DNA of 62,660 nt from Gilliamella sp. Choc4-2 (GTDB taxonomy: Bacteria; Pseudomonadota; Gammaproteobacteria; Enterobacterales; Orbaceae). This document shows, piece after piece, positions 9,736 to 19,925 of the stretch. How positions within the stretch are numbered: position 1 is the first letter of the stretch; each line of letters begins with the position of its first letter. The stretch is from contig NZ_LZHG01000041.1 of assembly GCF_001690355.1 (NCBI RefSeq), positions 1 to 62,660 on the forward strand, written 5' to 3'. Under the pieces are notes generated by a model. That model did no database searches, was not told the origin of the DNA, and saw nothing but the letters and a program-made list of their open reading frames with translations. The translations under genes were made by a program, and so were the position numbers.

Positions 9736-11916
9736 ATGAAGACAATACAATATGATCTTAATATTGAAGGAATGAGTTGTGCCTCTTGTGTTAGTCGTGT
9801 AGAAAAAGCAATTAAAAAAGTTGATGGTGTGATTGATGTCAGTGTTAATCTGGCAACTGAGAAAGCAACTATTAATGCAGATCCCCATGTTAAACTTGAA
9901 GCATTGATGTCTGCGGTTGATAAAGCAGGCTATCGTGCTATTAAAATTTCAGATCAACAATCAGGTACAAAGAAAGTTAAAAAACAAGCACCTATTTGGC
10001 CGATTGTGATTTCTGTTATTTTAGCCATTCCTTTTGTGTTACCTATGTTATTACAACCTTTTGGGTTTCATTTGATGATGCCAGCTTGGTTACAACTGGT
10101 TATTGCATCTATTGTGCAATTTGGACTTGGTGCTAAATTTTATCGAAGCGGTTTTAATGCGGCTAAAGCGTTGTCGGGTAATATGGATTTATTAGTGGTC
10201 ATTGGTACTAGTGCGGCATATGGGTTATCGGTTTATCAATTTATAATGGGCAATGATGAGCATCTTTATTTTGAATCATCAGTTATTATTATTACCTTAA
10301 TTTTGCTTGGTAAGTGGTTAGAATCAAGAGCTAAACATCAAACCAAACAAGCCATTGAATCTCTGTCTGCGCTACGTCCTGATGTTGCTTTAGTAAGGCG
10401 TGATAATCAAGAAGTAAGTTTACCTATTAACCAAGTTAAAGTGGATGATATTGTTATTATTAAGCCTGGAGAGCGCATTCCCGTTGATGGCGTTGTGATT
10501 GAAGGTGAATCTAGTAGTGATGAATCAATGCTGACAGGTGAGAGTTTTCCGGTAAGTAAAACCGTTAATGATGTTGTTACTGGCGGTACGATTAATGGCG
10601 AAGGGGTACTTATCGTTAAAACCACAGCGATTCAAGCGGATTCTACTTTATCCAAAATTATTGAAATGGTTGAATCTGCTCAGGCTAAGAAAGCACCAAT
10701 CCAACGAGTTGTTGATCGCATCAGCGCTATTTTTGTGCCAGTGATTTTATTGATTGCATTTGTTACGTTATTGGCTTGGGGTGTGATATCGCATGATTGG
10801 CAACAAGCATTACTTCATGCGGTGGCTGTGTTAGTGATTGCTTGCCCTTGTGCATTAGGCTTGGCAACACCAACAGCAATTATGGTTGGTACAGGAGTGG
10901 CTGCTCGTCATGGCATTTTAATTAAAGACGCCGAGGCATTAGAAACACTGCATAATATTAATATGGTTGCATTTGATAAAACAGGCACATTAACCATTGG
11001 TAAACCTGAATTAGTGGAAATGGATGTTATGGGTAGCGAGACGCCCGATCAAATTTTATCGCTCGCTGCATCATTACAATCAGGTAGTGAGCATCCACTT
11101 GCTAAAGCTGTTTTAAATAAAGCTAAAGAGTATCGTTATGCTCAAAATATTACTTCGGTAGCTGGTTCAGGAGTGATGGCAACCGTTGATAATACCGAAT
11201 ATTATTTAGGTAGTTTGCGTTGGATGAAATCACTAAATGCTTATTTTGTTGGCATGGACGATAAAATTAATCAGTTATCGAGTAAAGGTTATACCATTTC
11301 ATTTTTAGCGAAACAGCAATCAGAAGGTAATGTAGTGATATTAGCACTCTTAGGTTTTGCCGATGTAATAAAAGAGGAAGCCAAAAAAGCTATTCAAGCA
11401 TTGCATCAGTTAAATGTAAAAACCGTTATGTTAACTGGGGATAATCAGAAAGCAGCTAATTATGTTGGTCAGCAGTTAAGCTTAGATAAGGTTATTGCTG
11501 AAGTATTACCACAAGATAAAGCAAACTATATTTATCAGCTACAACAAAGTGAAGATATAACTGGCAATAAGACAGTCGCAATGGTAGGAGATGGTATTAA
11601 TGATGCTCCAGCCTTGGCGGCTGCCGATATTGGTATTGCTATGGGCACAGGTACTGATGTGGCTATGCATGCAGCAAGTATTACTCTAATGCGTGGTAAT
11701 CTGTTTTTGATTGCTGATGCGATTGATATTTCGCGCCGAACCTATAATAAAATTAAACAAAATCTATTTTGGGCATTTTTCTATAATTTAATCGGTATTC
11801 CGCTAGCAGCATTGGGATTTTTAAATCCAATGATAGCTGGTGCCGCTATGGCGTTAAGTAGTGTTAGCGTTGTAACCAATGCACTTTTACTTAAACGTTG
11901 GAAGGTTAGATCATAA
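9736..11916 (+). CDS. copA: Copper-exporting P1B-type ATPase CopA
   Basis: A 726-residue heavy-metal P-type ATPase. One N-terminal HMA domain carries the Cu(I)-binding GMSCASC motif (C15, C18); E. coli CopA has two such domains, while single-domain forms are common elsewhere. The transmembrane metal site CPC is C370-P371-C372, the phosphorylated aspartate is D414 in DKTGTLT, and the hinge is GDGINDAP starting at G618. About eight membrane helices are expected in the inner membrane. It exports Cu(I) from cytoplasm to periplasm. The gene is monocistronic and ends at a bidirectional terminator shared with tilS. Confidence 0.96.
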   Translation: MKTIQYDLNIEGMSCASCVSRVEKAIKKVDGVIDVSVNLATEKATINADPHVKLEALMSAVDKAGYRAIKISDQQSGTKKVKKQAPIWPIVISVILAIPFVLPMLLQPFGFHLMMPAWLQLVIASIVQFGLGAKFYRSGFNAAKALSGNMDLLVVIGTSAAYGLSVYQFIMGNDEHLYFESSVIIITLILLGKWLESRAKHQTKQAIESLSALRPDVALVRRDNQEVSLPINQVKVDDIVIIKPGERIPVDGVVIEGESSSDESMLTGESFPVSKTVNDVVTGGTINGEGVLIVKTTAIQADSTLSKIIEMVESAQAKKAPIQRVVDRISAIFVPVILLIAFVTLLAWGVISHDWQQALLHAVAVLVIACPCALGLATPTAIMVGTGVAARHGILIKDAEALETLHNINMVAFDKTGTLTIGKPELVEMDVMGSETPDQILSLAASLQSGSEHPLAKAVLNKAKEYRYAQNITSVAGSGVMATVDNTEYYLGSLRWMKSLNAYFVGMDDKINQLSSKGYTISFLAKQQSEGNVVILALLGFADVIKEEAKKAIQALHQLNVKTVMLTGDNQKAANYVGQQLSLDKVIAEVLPQDKANYIYQLQQSEDITGNKTVAMVGDGINDAPALAAADIGIAMGTGTDVAMHAASITLMRGNLFLIADAIDISRRTYNKIKQNLFWAFFYNLIGIPLAALGFLNPMIAGAAMALSSVSVVTNALLLKRWKVRS

Positions 11917-11942
11917 ATTATAATAATTGAAAAATTTTAATT

Positions 11943-11970
11943 AAGGAGGCGAATTTGCCTCCTTATTTAT
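11943..11970. terminator. Bidirectional terminator between copA and tilS
   Basis: An 8-bp GC-rich stem (AAGGAGGC 11943-11950 / GCCTCCTT 11957-11964) with a 6-nt loop sits between convergent genes. It is followed by ATTTATTTT on the plus strand and by AATTAAAATTTTTC on the minus strand, so it can serve both copA and tilS. Confidence 0.85.
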
Positions 11971-11982
11971 TTTGGTTTAACG

Positions 11983-13293
11983 TTAGGTGGTTAGTTTAAA
12001 ACCGATTTGTGAACCTAGCCCTTGTTTAGTAACAAAAATGCCTACAGCACAGATAAGTTGTTCATTATAATAAATCAAAGGAATACGTGTTCGCATCCAA
12101 GGTGGAATATTATATTCTTGCCAGAGTTTTTTTATTGCTCTTGAGCCTTGTCTATTCACAATTTGCAATTTCCCTTGAGCATGGAATCGTACGGTGACTT
12201 TTTCGTCTGCTTGTGGTGAGCGGCAGGATAAATTCGTTTGATTATTCACCTGTAATTGTCCGACTTTATCAGGTAGGTCTAATGGTAAGGTCAAGTCCCA
12301 ATTTAGAACTTGCTGTTCAATATTTTGATATAGTGGTAATAGATAAAGCTGATTTTGATAACGACGAATTTGTTGGTTATGTAATATAAATTGGGGGTTA
12401 GCATCTTCTTTAGCTAAAGCAACAGTTTGCCAAATTAAAGCTAGTTGCTGTTGGCTTGGCATGCTGATTTGTTGAGAGCGAAACCACATGCGTAAAATGG
12501 CGTTACGTTTATATTCTGAATAGTCAAATAATGGTGTTAGACATAGCAGCCCTTGCTCTGTAGTGATTTGTTTAAAATCAGCTAAAAGCAGTTCGTTAAG
12601 TAGTGCTTCTTGTTGCTGGCATAATTCAGCACTACGTGCCACCATTTGCGAAAAGTGTGGCCAACGTGTATTTAGTGTAGGTAATATATTTAAGCGTAAA
12701 AAATTACGGTCATAGTAATCATCTTGGTTACTTTCATCTTCTATCCAAGTTAGCTGATGATATTGGGCATATTTTTCAATTTGTGTACGTGAAATAGTTA
12801 ATAATGGGCGAAGATGTTGTCCGTTTTCTTGGGGCATGGCAGCTAATCCTGTTGGACCACTGCCACGTTTTAGAGCTAAAAAAAATGTTTCACACTGATC
12901 ATTTAAATGTTGTGCTGTACATAAGAATTCATTCTCTTTTAAGTGACAATAAATAGCATGATAACGAGCGTTTCTAGCTTGCTCTTCAATATTGCCCGCT
13001 TGGCGATTGATCTTTACCTTTTCAATTATTAATGGTACTTGCCATGTTTGACATTGTTGTTGGCAATGAGTGCCCCAATAATCCGCATTTTTGCTTAAGC
13101 CGTGATGAATATAAATAGCGCGAAGTTGTAAATCAGGTAATTGCTGTTGTTTGATTTTGACTAGTGCATGTAATAATACCGATGAATCTACACCGCCACT
13201 ATAAGCAACCAGTAAAATACGGCGGCTTTTTACACTGTGTAAAATTGCCTTTTTGATCGTTTTATCAATTGCTAATTGGTGATAATTATTCAT
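11983..13293 (-). CDS. tilS: tRNA(Ile)-lysidine synthetase TilS
   Basis: A 436-residue protein with the N-type ATP pyrophosphatase P-loop SGGVDS at residues 32-37 (context LLVAYSGGVDSS). The adenylation domain is followed by the TilS substrate-binding and C-terminal domains (RFHAQGKL and IKKLWQEYNIPPWMR are typical C-terminal segments). It attaches lysine to C34 of the AUA-decoding tRNA(Ile), an essential modification. The gene starts 10 nt after the metC stop on the same strand, so the two are probably cotranscribed. Confidence 0.96.
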   Translation of the reverse strand: MNNYHQLAIDKTIKKAILHSVKSRRILLVAYSGGVDSSVLLHALVKIKQQQLPDLQLRAIYIHHGLSKNADYWGTHCQQQCQTWQVPLIIEKVKINRQAGNIEEQARNARYHAIYCHLKENEFLCTAQHLNDQCETFFLALKRGSGPTGLAAMPQENGQHLRPLLTISRTQIEKYAQYHQLTWIEDESNQDDYYDRNFLRLNILPTLNTRWPHFSQMVARSAELCQQQEALLNELLLADFKQITTEQGLLCLTPLFDYSEYKRNAILRMWFRSQQISMPSQQQLALIWQTVALAKEDANPQFILHNQQIRRYQNQLYLLPLYQNIEQQVLNWDLTLPLDLPDKVGQLQVNNQTNLSCRSPQADEKVTVRFHAQGKLQIVNRQGSRAIKKLWQEYNIPPWMRTRIPLIYYNEQLICAVGIFVTKQGLGSQIGFKLTT

Positions 13294-13303
13294 TTCTATC
13301 TGC

Positions 13304-14521
13304 CTATACTAATGATTGCAGGGCGTTAGTTTTATTTTTATGTAAATTAATACGATCTAATCCAGCAGATAAATCTGCAATTAAATCATTAGGATCTTCA
13401 AGTCCAATATGTAATCGAATTAATGTTCCTTGAAAATTTACTCCTGATATGGGTCTAATTTTGATTAATTCTTCAGGCTGATTTGCCAAAATTAGTGACT
13501 CAAATCCTCCCCATGAATAAGCCATTGAAAAGTGAGTCAAATTATCCAGCAGATCTGATAATTGGACATCAGTTAGGCGATCTTTCAGTACAAACGAAAA
13601 TAGACCACTAGCACCGGTAAAGTCGCGTTGAAAAAATTCATGACCCTTACAACTTGTTAATGCAGGATGATTAACAGTAGCAACTTTAGGATGATTAGCT
13701 AACCATTTAGCAATTTTTATGCCACTTTTGTGGTGTTGTTTTAGCCTTACTGCTAATGTACGTAAACCACGAGCAGCCATATAGGCAGTATCTGCGTCAC
13801 ACATTTGTCCCATTAAATAAGAACGCTCACGCAGGGTGTCCCAACAACGTTCATTGGCAACAGCAGTACCTAACATCGCATCGGAATGCCCTACTAAATA
13901 TTTTGTGCCAGATTGGATTGAAATATCAATACCATGATCTAAAGCTTTAAATAACACACCAGCGCTCCAGGTATTATCCATCATAATAATAATTTCAGGG
14001 TTGACACTGCGAATGGCTTTAACAATAGAAGGGACATCATGCACTTCCATAGTAATTGAGCTTGGTGATTCTAAAAAAACAACTTTGGTGTTGGGTTTAA
14101 TCTGCTTAGTAATATATTGACCAATTAATGGTGAAAAGTAGTTAGTTTTGATCCCCAAATCGTTTAAAATATGCCGACAAAATTCTTGGGTTGGTTCGTA
14201 TGCTGCTTCAGACACTAAAATATGATCGCCTGCTTTAACAAATGCTAAAATAGCGTTAGCTATGGCTGCTGCACCACAAGGGTAAAGATAGCAACCAGCA
14301 CCACCTTCAATTTCGATCATAGCATCTTGTAACGCAAAGTGAGTTAGCGTACCACGCCGCCCATAAAAGAGCGAACCATTAGTTCGGTTTTCAGTGGCTT
14401 CTTTTTTTGCCGCAACATGATCAAAAACTAGCGATGAGGCTCGTTGAATCACTGAATTGACGGCGCCTTGTGTATAACGCTTTTTACGCCCTGCATTAAC
14501 CAACTTTGTTAATAATGACAT
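13304..14521 (-). CDS. metC: Cystathionine beta-lyase MetC
   Basis: A 405-residue PLP enzyme colinear with E. coli MetC from its first residues ([19 protein letters not shown]). The PLP lysine is K207 in [11 protein letters not shown]. Other conserved segments are [18 protein letters not shown] and the C-terminal [12 protein letters not shown]. It cleaves cystathionine to homocysteine, pyruvate and ammonia in methionine synthesis. The ATG at 14521 was chosen because AAAAGGAATC precedes it and homology begins there. An in-frame upstream ATG at 14566 would add 15 residues with no family counterpart. Confidence 0.97.
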   Translation of the reverse strand: MSLLTKLVNAGRKKRYTQGAVNSVIQRASSLVFDHVAAKKEATENRTNGSLFYGRRGTLTHFALQDAMIEIEGGAGCYLYPCGAAAIANAILAFVKAGDHILVSEAAYEPTQEFCRHILNDLGIKTNYFSPLIGQYITKQIKPNTKVVFLESPSSITMEVHDVPSIVKAIRSVNPEIIIMMDNTWSAGVLFKALDHGIDISIQSGTKYLVGHSDAMLGTAVANERCWDTLRERSYLMGQMCDADTAYMAARGLRTLAVRLKQHHKSGIKIAKWLANHPKVATVNHPALTSCKGHEFFQRDFTGASGLFSFVLKDRLTDVQLSDLLDNLTHFSMAYSWGGFESLILANQPEELIKIRPISGVNFQGTLIRLHIGLEDPNDLIADLSAGLDRINLHKNKTNALQSLV

Positions 14522-14620
14522 GATGATTCCTTTTGCGACTTTATAAATTTTAATAACAGTTAGCATAGCATGCTGTTAAAATAGTAAAAAATAATTTTTA
14601 TTCATAATGATTAACCCATA

Positions 14621-15238
14621 ATGCTGATAGTGCAAATAGCCAATTTAAATACTGCAACAGTGAATTATTCACTGCTGCCAAAACAACTTCTTGAGGATGC
14701 CAAACAATTAAATGAGTCACGTCGTAAACAATTTTTAGTTTGCCGTTCAATTCTTGCTAGTTTGTTAAAACAGTATTGTAATATTGAAATATTACCTAAA
14801 ATAATAATTGGCGATAATAGTCGCCCCTGTTTTTTCGAATATTCTTTGCCCGATTTTAATATCAGTCATAGCCAAGATCATGTAGCTGTGGCGATCTCGT
14901 TAGCAGGCAAGGTGGGGGTAGATATCGAAGTGGCTCGTCCACGTAGAAATTATCTAAATGTTGCTAAACACTTTTTTGCGGATTCTGAGTATCAATGGAT
15001 GATTAAACAAGGTGATTCTCTAAAGGCTTTTTGGCAGCTTTGGACATTGAAGGAATCTGCATTAAAGCTATATGCTAAAGGTGTTTGGCAAATTAAGTCG
15101 GTTAATGTCGATTTAGATAACGGTATGATCAGTGCGCCTTTTGCTAACCATTTTTATTTTCAATATCAACAAATTGATGATATCCACCTTGCGGTTAATT
15201 GTAATGTGCCGGTTACACAATTGAGGTTGCAATATTAA
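14621..15238 (+). CDS. 4'-phosphopantetheinyl transferase, AcpT-like
   Basis: A 205-residue Sfp-type transferase. The magnesium and CoA site is visible as ISHS (81-84), VGVDIE (99-104, with D101 and E103) and WTLKES (141-146, with K144 and E145). Spacing and the following segment GVWQIKSV resemble E. coli AcpT more than EntD. It would transfer the phosphopantetheine arm of CoA to a carrier-protein serine. No polyketide or non-ribosomal peptide genes are in the window, so its carrier protein cannot be named. The ribosome binding site is weak. It is convergent with ftnA. Confidence 0.85.
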   Translation: MLIVQIANLNTATVNYSLLPKQLLEDAKQLNESRRKQFLVCRSILASLLKQYCNIEILPKIIIGDNSRPCFFEYSLPDFNISHSQDHVAVAISLAGKVGVDIEVARPRRNYLNVAKHFFADSEYQWMIKQGDSLKAFWQLWTLKESALKLYAKGVWQIKSVNVDLDNGMISAPFANHFYFQYQQIDDIHLAVNCNVPVTQLRLQY

Positions 15239-15250
15239 AGAATAGAGCAT

Positions 15251-15271
15251 TGCCACACCATTAATGTGGCA
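15251..15271. terminator. Palindrome between convergent PPTase gene and ftnA
   Basis: A 7-bp perfect stem (TGCCACA / TGTGGCA) with loop CCATTAA lies in the 52-nt gap between convergent genes. No T run follows on either strand, so it may be a weak terminator or an RNA 3'-end stabiliser. Confidence 0.4.
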
Positions 15272-15290
15272 CATAGATACAATTTGTTGA

Positions 15291-15809
15291 TTATTTGCTT
15301 GTACTAAGTAAGCCTGACTCGCTTAACGTTTTATTGAAGTCTTTGTCCATAAAGAATAGATCGCGTTTATTTTCGCCAACTAATTCTAGTTTATCGACAA
15401 TACTTTTGAAGAGTTTTTCTTCTTCATGTTGTTCTGATACATACCATTGCAAAAAGTTAAACGTCGAAAAATCTTTTTGTGTTAAAGCATAATCAACCAA
15501 CCCATTAATTTCTTTAGTAATTTTTAGCTCATGCTTATAAGCAACTTGGAAAACTTCTAATAATGATTTAAATTTTGATTCTGGTGCATCAATTTTGCCG
15601 ATCAGCGCTAATGCTCCACAATCTAAAACATAATTAAATAGTCGTTCCATATGTTGACGTTCTTCGCCAGCGTGATCTCTTAGAAATTTACCAAAAGAGG
15701 GAAAATTTTGATCATCGCACCATGCGCTCATTTGTAGATAAAGATTTGAAGAATAGAATTCTAAATTTAATTGGTCATTGAGCTTTTTGACCATTTCTTT
15801 TGTTAACAT
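15291..15809 (-). CDS. ftnA: Non-haem ferritin FtnA
   Basis: A 172-residue ferritin. All ferroxidase-centre positions of bacterial FtnA are present: E17, E50, H53, E94 and Q127, with E49 and the E129-E131 cluster nearby. It forms a 24-mer cage in the cytoplasm that oxidises Fe(II) and stores Fe(III). The start is preceded by a good site (GAGGTAAG, 7 nt upstream). It appears monocistronic. It is distinct from bacterioferritin, which would have a haem methionine at about position 52; here that position is Q52. Confidence 0.97.
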   Translation of the reverse strand: MLTKEMVKKLNDQLNLEFYSSNLYLQMSAWCDDQNFPSFGKFLRDHAGEERQHMERLFNYVLDCGALALIGKIDAPESKFKSLLEVFQVAYKHELKITKEINGLVDYALTQKDFSTFNFLQWYVSEQHEEEKLFKSIVDKLELVGENKRDLFFMDKDFNKTLSESGLLSTSK

Positions 15810-15906
15810 CTAACTTACCTCACATTGCTACTTTTATTATTTCACTTTTCATTCATTTTTTTGAAAAACCATCTTAAAATAAACCTAAGTTATTTACCTT
15901 CTTGAT

Positions 15907-16680
15907 TTAAATTAAATAAATATCTTGTAGGGTTTTTCTATTGTTATTATCTAATTGATACTCTTTTGCTAGCCAATTATCTATGGTGTTATAACGTTGT
16001 TTGATTGCGGTAATGGCAGCGGTTAAATATTCTTTTTTAGCTGCAAAAATTATTTTTTGCTTTTCAAAGCCTTCAGGTGTTAACTTGCTTTTATACTGAT
16101 TTAGTATTTTTTCACGAAAGTTGTGTAATACCTGTTCAGTGAGTAAATAATCTTGCATAACCTTTTCTTCACTAACACCTAAGGCAAATAACACAAGTGC
16201 CACACCAATACCTGTTCTATCCTTACCAACTGCACAATGTTGCACTAGTGGTTGTCCTTTTGAGTTTAATAGTATTGAAACCAAGTGTTGGTAAGCTGCA
16301 TTATTAAAAGGTAATAATTGATAAAGTTTAATCATGAAATCATATGGCGACTGTTCCTTAAGTACAAAAGGATGCATTTCTAATTCTGTGGTTAAACTGG
16401 CGGTTACTTTATCATTTAATGGATTGGCAGGAACATTAATATAGTTGGCATTGTGCCATAAATTATCGGGAAAACGGGCTATTTCATCTTGATCTCGGTA
16501 ATCTAAAATATAGTGTATTTTTAGTTCATTAGATAAAAATACTTGTTCGCTTGCTGTAATGCGCGAAAATTCACCTGAGCGGTACAATAAACCCGATCGT
16601 ATTTGGCGTCCATCCATTGTTTTTATTCCACCCAAGTCACGAAAATTAACACCATTTTTTATTGGTACAATCGATGCCAT
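15907..16680 (-). CDS. Tyrosine/serine-type protein phosphatase (Y_phosphatase3 family)
   Basis: A 257-residue cysteine phosphatase. The P-loop is HCAVGKDRTG with nucleophile C149 and R155. An N-terminal NFRDLGG motif (12-18) and LDYRDQDE (59-66, supplying the general acid region) are typical of the bacterial Y_phosphatase3/lipid-phosphatase-like family. It has no signal peptide and is probably cytoplasmic. The substrate cannot be read from sequence: these enzymes act on phosphotyrosine proteins or phosphoinositides. It is divergent from pepB and monocistronic. Confidence 0.88.
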   Translation of the reverse strand: MASIVPIKNGVNFRDLGGIKTMDGRQIRSGLLYRSGEFSRITASEQVFLSNELKIHYILDYRDQDEIARFPDNLWHNANYINVPANPLNDKVTASLTTELEMHPFVLKEQSPYDFMIKLYQLLPFNNAAYQHLVSILLNSKGQPLVQHCAVGKDRTGIGVALVLFALGVSEEKVMQDYLLTEQVLHNFREKILNQYKSKLTPEGFEKQKIIFAAKKEYLTAAITAIKQRYNTIDNWLAKEYQLDNNNRKTLQDIYLI

Positions 16681-16781
16681 TATTTACCCTTATTTATTAT
16701 TAACTTTGCTTGCTATATTAACATGTTTCTGATTAGAATTAATTCATTGTTTTTGTTTTATCAATAATTAAGGTTATTACT

Positions 16782-18062
16782 ATGTCAACGTTATCTATTT
16801 TACTTTCTGATAATCCTGCTCCAAAATACTGGGGGTTAGATGCGCTACTGAGCTTTTCGGATGATACTATAACGGTTCACTATAAATCAAAAAACCGTTT
16901 AAGTGCAATTCAACAAGCAGGGCGTAAGTTAGATAACTTAGGCATTAAATCTGTTAAATTAAAAGGCGAAGGTTGGAGTTTAGAAGAATGTTGGCATTTT
17001 TGGCTAGGTTACCGTAATGCCAAAAACAGTAACAAAGTTATGTGGGCAAAACTCAATAACAAAGATAAACAAGAATTGAAACACCGTTTGGCAATTATCG
17101 ATTGGTGTCGTGATATTGTCAATCAACAAGCCGAAACATTAAGTCCAGTTGAATTGGCTACTCAAAGTGCTAAGTTAATTGGCTCATTTTCTGCTGATGT
17201 GACTTATAAAATCACTTCGGGTGAAGCGTTAAAAGAACATGGCTATATGGGGATTTATACGGTTGGTAAAGGGTCAGATAGACCAGCGGCTTTACTTGAA
17301 CTTGATTATAATCCAACCCAAAATCCTGAATCGCCGATTATAGCCTGCCTAGTTGGTAAAGGTATTACCTTTGATTCAGGAGGATATAGCTTAAAACCAA
17401 GTAACTTTATGGAATCAATGCGCTCAGATATGGGAGGCGCTGCGCTAGCAACTAGTGCATTAGCATTAGCCATTGCTCGTGGTTTAAATCAACGTATCAA
17501 ACTTTATTTATGTTGTGCGGATAATTTAGTCAGTGGCAATGCGTTCAAATTAGGCGATATTATTCGTTATCGTAATGGCAAAACGGTTGAGGTTGATAAC
17601 ACGGATGCAGAAGGTCGCCTAGTCTTAGCTGATGGTTTAATTTGTGCCGATAATGACAAGCCTCATTATATTATTGATTGCGCAACACTGACTGGAGCCG
17701 CTAAAATTGCAGTAGGGAATGATTATCAGTCATTGCTTTCGTTTGATGATAACTTTGCTAACCAATTGTTAGCTAGTAGCAATATTGAACATGAAGCATT
17801 TTGGCGCTTGCCTTTAGCTGAGTTTCATCGTTCGCAATTCCCATCTTCATTTGCTGATATGGCAAATTCAGGATTACCTAATACCGCAGGGGCAAGTACC
17901 GCTGCAGCTTTCTTATCATATTTTATTAAAAATTATCAACAAAATTGGCTACATATTGATTGTTCAGCAACATTCCGTAAAAGTGCGACTGCCTTGTGGG
18001 CAACAGGGGCAACAGGCATTGGGGTGAGGACAATTGCAAATTTATTAAATATATTAAAATAA
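16782..18062 (+). CDS. pepB: Aminopeptidase B (M17) PepB
   Basis: A 426-residue protein colinear with E. coli PepB (427 residues). The M17 signature NTDAEGRL starts at N273; the two metal-binding segments [10 protein letters not shown] and MRSDMGGA precede it. The C-terminus ends GVRTIANLL as in the family. It removes N-terminal residues from peptides in the cytoplasm as a manganese-dependent hexamer. In E. coli this gene ends the isc cluster. Here it stands alone, about 6.6 kb before iscR, with genes of both strands between. Confidence 0.96.
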   Translation: MSTLSILLSDNPAPKYWGLDALLSFSDDTITVHYKSKNRLSAIQQAGRKLDNLGIKSVKLKGEGWSLEECWHFWLGYRNAKNSNKVMWAKLNNKDKQELKHRLAIIDWCRDIVNQQAETLSPVELATQSAKLIGSFSADVTYKITSGEALKEHGYMGIYTVGKGSDRPAALLELDYNPTQNPESPIIACLVGKGITFDSGGYSLKPSNFMESMRSDMGGAALATSALALAIARGLNQRIKLYLCCADNLVSGNAFKLGDIIRYRNGKTVEVDNTDAEGRLVLADGLICADNDKPHYIIDCATLTGAAKIAVGNDYQSLLSFDDNFANQLLASSNIEHEAFWRLPLAEFHRSQFPSSFADMANSGLPNTAGASTAAAFLSYFIKNYQQNWLHIDCSATFRKSATALWATGATGIGVRTIANLLNILK

Positions 18063-18323
18063 ATGCATTATTTTAACGAGTATTATTAATCCCAATTTTA
18101 GGTTATTTTATAAGATGAAATTTATAAACTATCAACTTATTTTGGGAGTTGTATTTTTTCCATATCCAGCTAAACCGAAAAGTTGAAATATTAATTAAAT
18201 AAATAAATTAATTAATAAAAGTCATTTTAATAATTTTTTTGAATAATTTTTAAATTTTTTGTATGCTTAAAGTGTTATTGTTTATTATTTACCACCTATT
18301 AATTTAGAAATATAAGGGAAGTT

Positions 18324-19034
18324 ATGGAAAAAATATTATTTATTTTGTTAACTGCATTGTTTTCAACTGTGGCTTATGCCAGTGAGTGTGAAACCTTTTG
18401 GAAGCAAGAAAATTATGAGAAAGCTTTTTCTGCCTGTAAAGTGGAAGCTGAACAAGGTGATATGAAAGCTCAATTTAATTTGGCGGTTGCTTATGATGAA
18501 GCTAGAGGTACCAAAAAAGATCTTGGGCAAGCTCTATATTGGTACACTAAATCAGCAGAGCAAGGATTAGATGAGGCACAATATAATTTAGCGCTTATGT
18601 ATGATGAAGGTGAAGGCATTGATGAAGATAATGAGAAAGCCGTATATTGGTACACTAAAGCTGCAGAACAAGGGTTAGCAGGAGCACAATATAATTTAGC
18701 GCTTATGTATGATGAAGGTGAAGGCATTGATGAAGATAATGAGAAAGCCGTATATTGGTATACTAAAGCTGCAGAACAAGGGTTATCGGAAGCACAATAT
18801 AATTTAGCGCTTATGTATGATGAAGGTGATGGTGTCGAGAAAAATAAAGAAATGGCTATATCTTGGTATAAGAAAGCTGCTGCTCAAAATAATGCACAAG
18901 CATTAAATAATTTAGGCGCAATATATTATAATGCCCAAGGCGTAGAAAAAAATAAAGTGTTGGCCAGAAAGTATTTTAAACAAGCTTGTACACTCGGTTT
19001 AGAAGACGCCTGTGATAATTATAAACTTAGATAA
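18324..19034 (+). CDS. Secreted Sel1-like (SLR/TPR-like) repeat protein
   Basis: A 236-residue protein with a Sec signal peptide (about 1-20, cleavage near AYASEC). It is then built of 36-residue Sel1 repeats; each has an AQYNLALMYDEG half and an A-x-x-WYTKAAEQG half. About five repeats are seen, two of them nearly identical in DNA. Cysteines at the N- and C-terminal ends (CETF, CKVE, CTLGLEDAC) could form disulfides in the periplasm. Sel1 proteins scaffold protein-protein contacts; no partner is evident. A good site (AAGGGAAG) precedes the ATG, and a strong terminator follows. Confidence 0.9.
   Translation: MEKILFILLTALFSTVAYASECETFWKQENYEKAFSACKVEAEQGDMKAQFNLAVAYDEARGTKKDLGQALYWYTKSAEQGLDEAQYNLALMYDEGEGIDEDNEKAVYWYTKAAEQGLAGAQYNLALMYDEGEGIDEDNEKAVYWYTKAAEQGLSEAQYNLALMYDEGDGVEKNKEMAISWYKKAAAQNNAQALNNLGAIYYNAQGVEKNKVLARKYFKQACTLGLEDACDNYKLR
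18577..18792 (+). repeat. Two 108-bp tandem repeats inside the Sel1 gene
   Basis: Units 18577-18684 and 18685-18792 differ at only 4 of 108 positions by direct comparison. A third copy begins at 18793 and diverges after about 37 nt. Each unit encodes one 36-residue Sel1 repeat. The near-identity at DNA level points to recent duplication or ongoing conversion. Confidence 0.95.
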
Positions 19035-19051
19035 ATAAATAGATTCAAGTT

Positions 19052-19090
19052 GAACTGTCTTTCTTTATTAAGACAGTTCTTTTAATAAAT
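19052..19090 (+). terminator. Rho-independent terminator of the Sel1 gene
   Basis: A 10-bp perfect stem (GAACTGTCTT / AAGACAGTTC, 19052-19061 and 19070-19079) with an 8-nt loop is followed by TTTTAATAAAT. It lies 18 nt after the stop codon. Confidence 0.85.
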
Positions 19091-19116
19091 AAAAATATGA
19101 ATTAAAAAATGGTGAC

Positions 19117-19680
19117 TTATTCTGTCATCACAAGTGCTTTTTTGATATAAATTGGCTCAATAGGTACATTTTGATGTGGTCCAATGCGTTTTGTTGGGAC
19201 ATTTACGATCTTATCAACAACATCCATTCCTTTTATAACTTTACCAAATACTGCATAGCCATAGTCTTTTGGAGGATTATGGTTAAGAAAATTATTATCA
19301 ACGACGTTAATGTAAAATTGGCTAGTTGCACTATCAATAACATTGGTTCTAGCCATTGCAATTGTACCACGAACATTTTTTAAGCCATTATCTGCTTCAT
19401 TTTTAATTGGTGCATTATTATTTTTGAATTTTAGATGATCGTCAGCACCTCCACCTTGAATCATAAAGCCAGGAATCACACGGTGAAAAGTTAAATTTTC
19501 ATAGAACCCGCTATTAACATAATTAAGGAAGTTTTGTGTGCTAATAGGAGCATGTTTACTATCTAGCTCAATTTCGATATCTCCCATGCTAGTTTGTAGT
19601 AGCACTTTGGTGTCGGCTAAAGCGAGTGAAGAGAGTAGAGAAAAACACAGAGCAATAAATAATGTTTTGATTTTTTCCAT
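19117..19680 (-). CDS. ppiA: Periplasmic peptidyl-prolyl cis-trans isomerase A (cyclophilin)
   Basis: A 187-residue cyclophilin with a Sec signal peptide (about 1-22, ending LALAD). The catalytic segment is [14 protein letters not shown], with the active-site arginine, followed by GTIAMAR and [10 protein letters not shown]. It matches E. coli PpiA through the C-terminal GYAVFGKV[10 protein letters not shown]. It catalyses proline isomerisation during periplasmic protein folding. The ATG is preceded by AAAGGA. It is convergent with the Sel1 gene and monocistronic. Confidence 0.95.
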   Translation of the reverse strand: MEKIKTLFIALCFSLLSSLALADTKVLLQTSMGDIEIELDSKHAPISTQNFLNYVNSGFYENLTFHRVIPGFMIQGGGADDHLKFKNNNAPIKNEADNGLKNVRGTIAMARTNVIDSATSQFYINVVDNNFLNHNPPKDYGYAVFGKVIKGMDVVDKIVNVPTKRIGPHQNVPIEPIYIKKALVMTE

Positions 19681-19925
19681 ATATTAAATCCTTTATCCAA
19701 TTGGTTGGCTGATTATACCGGATATTTGATTATTTTAAATAACATTTATGCAAAATAAGCGCGAATTTTGTGTGATGGATCGAGATGTTATTTATTTTTT
19801 TGTAATCAATAGGTTAATAAATATATTTTAAACAAGCCTGCTTATTAGAAAATTTATAAACAGATAGAAAAATTAGTTTGTTTCGATTCTGAAATATCTT
19901 ATTGTATTTATTGGTTGTGAATTGT

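Noticed and set aside
18491-18727. 78-codon minus-strand frame within the Sel1 gene
   Set aside because: It is the antisense shadow of the 108-bp repeats, and its own internal repeat mirrors them.
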